A stretch of DNA of 6,428 nucleotides, taken from Kiritimatiellia bacterium. GTDB lineage: Bacteria; Verrucomicrobiota; Kiritimatiellia; SLAD01. The stretch is taken from assembly GCA_007127595.1 (NCBI GenBank), contig SKZA01000058.1, forward strand, positions 1 to 6,428, written 5' to 3'. The notes below the pieces were generated by a model. It saw nothing but the letters and a program-made list of their open reading frames with translations. It searched no databases and was not told where the DNA came from. The position numbers and the translations under genes were made by a program. Positions 4,677 through 6,428 of the stretch are shown here, one piece after another (the stretch's first letter is position 1; each line of letters opens with the position of its first letter).

Positions 4677-5019
4677 TTTTTTTGAACAGAAGCTCGCAAA
4701 GTATGGGGCGATGGGAGCGGGCGTCTTGAGTCAGGGCGAGCCCATTTGAATTTTGAACAGGAGGTCGCGGAGACTTTGGCGGATAGATTGAGTTCATGAG
4801 TCAGGCCAGTGCCATTTGTTTTTTTGTTAGGGGGAGGGTGTTGGATATCCCGTAGTCAGTGGCCGGACAGGGCATTTTCCTCAACAACAATAAAAAAGCT
4901 GAAGGCATCGGCCTGACTCAAGGAGTCCATTCCCACCGCCTCGTACTTTGCGAGCTTCTGTTCAAATTTCGAGATGATGAATTGAGAATGAGATTAAGAG
5001 TAAGTTTAGAACGAAGTTC
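4677..5019 (-). repeat. Right arm of the ~345-bp imperfect inverted repeat flanking exbB-exbD
   Basis: The arm begins with seven T one base after the exbD stop and ends at GAACGAAGTTC, 31 bases before the TPR start codon. It fills nearly all of the 375-base exbD-TPR gap. Read on the minus strand it matches 2837-3184 in the same order of segments. It contains two unit cores on the minus strand (4684-4704 and 4755-4774) and one on the plus strand (4943-4963). GAACAGAAGCTCGCAAAGTA is identical in 2894-2913, 4684-4703 and the complement of 4944-4963. Confidence 0.85.
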
Positions 5020-5025
5020 CCACCT

Positions 5026-5046
5026 GAACCCTGAACCCTGAACCCC
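5026..5046 (+). repeat. Short GAACCCT heptamer array before the TPR gene
   Basis: Three units (GAACCCT, GAACCCT, GAACCCC) end four bases before the ATG. This is the same unit and the same placement relative to a start codon as the array before exbB (3335-3383). Confidence 0.85.
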
Positions 5047-5050
5047 GGCC

Positions 5051-6428
5051 ATGTCTCGATTTCTCATTTCCTTGCTTCTCCCCTTCCTCCTTGCCGTTCC
5101 CGCGTCGGCGCTGCCGCCTTCCGAACAGATGCATTTCGCGGACGGCCTCTACGCGCGCGGCCTGTACGATCTGGCGCTGGACGAGTATCTCGCGTTGTCG
5201 CGCGAGGCGGAAGACTTCGAGCGTATGGACGTGGTCCTGTACCGTATCGGTGAATGTCATCGCCGTCTCGGCAACCCGCAGGCGGCGGAACGATTCTATT
5301 TCCGTTTGCTGCGTGAACATCCGGACAGCGCCACGGCGCCGCGCGCGGCGTTCCGACGCGCTGAAGTTTCCATCACCCTGGATCGCCACGCCGACGCCGT
5401 GCGCTTGTTCACGGAATTCCTGGAGACCGAGCCGCCCGCGTACCTGGCCGGGCCCGCCCACTATTATCGCGGTTACGCGGCGCGCCGAGAACAGGACGTC
5501 GATGCCGCGAAACAGGATTTCCAGACGGTATTGGAACAGCACGCCGATTCCCCGTTTGCCGCGTTTGCCGCGTTGGAACTGGCTGAACTGTATGCGCCGC
5601 GCCCCGAGCGCGTGGCCGATGTGTTGCCGCTGCTTGAACGCGTCGCAGAGGACCCGCCGACAACCGACGCGGGCGCAGAAGCGGTTGCGCGCATGGCCGA
5701 ATGGCATTTCGAGGAAGGCGATTACGTGCGCAGCGCCGATCTCTTTGCCCGATTGCGAGCCGAGTTTGCCGATACGCGCCGCGCCCGCGAGGCGGCGCTG
5801 CAGGCGGGTTGGGCGTTTCACAACGCCGGACGTCACGCCGACGCGCAGGCCCTGGCGGAAACGGCTTCGGACGATCCCGACCGCGTCGCGCGCCGTGCGG
5901 AATGGCTGTATCTGCTGGCCAACGCGCAGCGGCAACTGCTGAAACCGGACGCGGCTCGCGAGACGTATGAACGGTTGCTGGCGGATCATGCCGATCACGA
6001 ACTCGCGCGTGTGGCGCGGTACGAGGCGGCGCTGATCGATTTCCGGCAGGACCGCTTCGATGAAGCGTTGGCTCACGCGGAAAGGATCGATCCCGACGAC
6101 CTGATTCGCGAGGACGTGTATTGGCTCTTGGCCGAATCCTATGCGCGCGTGGGCCGCGACGACGATGCCGTGCAGTATTATCGCCTGTTGCTCGAAGCCG
6201 ATCCGGATGGGGCACGCGCCCCGAAGGCGTTGTATCGCCTTGCGCGTCTGCTGCAGAATCGGCGCGATTACGGCGAGGCGGCGCGCATGTACCGGACCCT
6301 CGCGGAACAGTTCCCGGAGGATGAGATGGCGGCGCACGCGTTGTTCGCCGCGGCTTATTGCATGGCGGTGGAGGAACGGCACGAAGACGCACTTGCGGAT
6401 TGGGATGCGCTGCTTAAGAAACATCCGC
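5051..6428 (+). CDS. Secreted tetratricopeptide-repeat protein, CpoB/YbgF- or BamD-like style, 3' end cut by window edge
   Basis: The frame is open from the ATG at 5051 to the window end, giving 459 residues without a stop. Residues 1-20 form a clear signal peptide (Arg3, hydrophobic 4-16, likely cut after ASA). There is no lipobox cysteine at the cleavage site, so a soluble periplasmic protein is expected. The rest is a chain of about a dozen helical pairs of roughly 32-36 residues with TPR-type positions, for example YRIGECHRRLGNPQAAERFY (64-83), YWLLAESYARVGRDDDAVQY (357-376) and YRLARLLQNRRDYGEAARMY (395-414). Several repeats carry the HPDS/FPED style ending of CpoB/YbgF and BamD proteins. 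Following exbBD, it is best read as a periplasmic scaffold of a Tol/Ton-type machine, which is inference. No Shine-Dalgarno precedes the start; the GAACCCT array ends 4 nt upstream. A long antisense frame overlaps it but lacks protein-like features. Confidence 0.85.
   Translation, partial: MSRFLISLLLPFLLAVPASALPPSEQMHFADGLYARGLYDLALDEYLALSREAEDFERMDVVLYRIGECHRRLGNPQAAERFYFRLLREHPDSATAPRAAFRRAEVSITLDRHADAVRLFTEFLETEPPAYLAGPAHYYRGYAARREQDVDAAKQDFQTVLEQHADSPFAAFAALELAELYAPRPERVADVLPLLERVAEDPPTTDAGAEAVARMAEWHFEEGDYVRSADLFARLRAEFADTRRAREAALQAGWAFHNAGRHADAQALAETASDDPDRVARRAEWLYLLANAQRQLLKPDAARETYERLLADHADHELARVARYEAALIDFRQDRFDEALAHAERIDPDDLIREDVYWLLAESYARVGRDDDAVQYYRLLLEADPDGARAPKALYRLARLLQNRRDYGEAARMYRTLAEQFPEDEMAAHALFAAAYCMAVEERHEDALADWDALLKKHP

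Noticed and set aside
3998..4699. A 233-codon minus-strand frame across exbB, the spacer and exbD
   Set aside because: It runs through the palindrome and microsatellite and lies opposite two clear genes; its product shows no domain.
4676..4700. Rho-independent terminator after exbD
   Set aside because: A run of seven T follows the stop but no GC-rich hairpin precedes it, and the T-run recurs as part of the repeat unit.
2837..5019. Insertion sequence or composite transposon
   Set aside because: No transposase or integrase is encoded between or within the arms, and I could not see a target-site duplication at the outer ends. The inverted symmetry is reported as a finding without naming a mobile element.
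4859..5041. A 60-codon plus-strand frame between exbD and the TPR gene
   Set aside because: It lies wholly in the inverted-repeat arm and heptamer array, and the matching left-arm sequence has stops in the same reading, so there is no sign of selection for a protein.
5006..6424. A 472-codon open frame on the minus strand opposite the TPR gene
   Set aside because: It is the antisense shadow of a GC-rich gene. The plus-strand frame has a signal peptide and repeated TPR helices, while the antisense product is Arg/Gln/His-rich with no recognisable domain, and its 3' end runs into heptamer and inverted-repeat DNA.

Overview
The window is a bacterial chromosomal stretch with two oppositely transcribed gene blocks and an unusually repeat-rich non-coding core. 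The GC-rich coding sequence, the run of prepilin-like proteins ordered G, G-like, H-like, I-like, J-like, and the motif style of the last three suggest a member of the PVC superphylum (Verrucomicrobiota, Kiritimatiellota, Lentisphaerota or relatives). The H/I/J-like genes recall the four-gene 'Verru_Chthon cassette' set. This placement is an inference from protein style, not a proven assignment.

Positions 1-2469 (minus strand) hold five consecutive, tightly packed prepilin/pseudopilin genes. All five carry a Gly|Phe-Thr peptidase site with Glu at mature position +5 and a hydrophobic N-terminal helix. The first is a standard GspG-type major pseudopilin. The second is a divergent G-like paralogue, followed by GspH/FimT-like, I-like and J-like minor pseudopilins. 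Spacings are short or overlapping (17 nt, and an ATGA overlap), so they read as one operon transcribed off the left edge. No ATPase, secretin or prepilin peptidase is inside the window.

Positions 2470-3394 contain no credible gene. The stretch is built almost entirely of repeats: a 7-mer/8-mer array, a nested inverted repeat, a second 7-mer array, one arm of a ~345-bp imperfect inverted repeat with an extra ~73-bp unit, and a third 7-mer array ending just before exbB. Candidate promoters for both directions lie at its two ends.

Positions 3395-6428 (plus strand) encode an ExbB/TolQ-type proton channel with a signal peptide, an ExbD/TolR-type partner, and a long secreted tetratricopeptide-repeat protein that runs off the right edge. 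Together these look like a Tol/Ton-type energy-transducing module: ExbB-ExbD use proton flow in the inner membrane, and the periplasmic TPR protein probably acts as a scaffold, as CpoB/YbgF does in Tol-Pal. Repeat DNA also fills both gaps in this block, between exbB and exbD (second 7-mer/8-mer array plus a 62-bp palindrome) and between exbD and the TPR gene (other arm of the long inverted repeat). The exbBD pair is therefore flanked by a long inverted repeat, which is the most unusual structural feature of the window.
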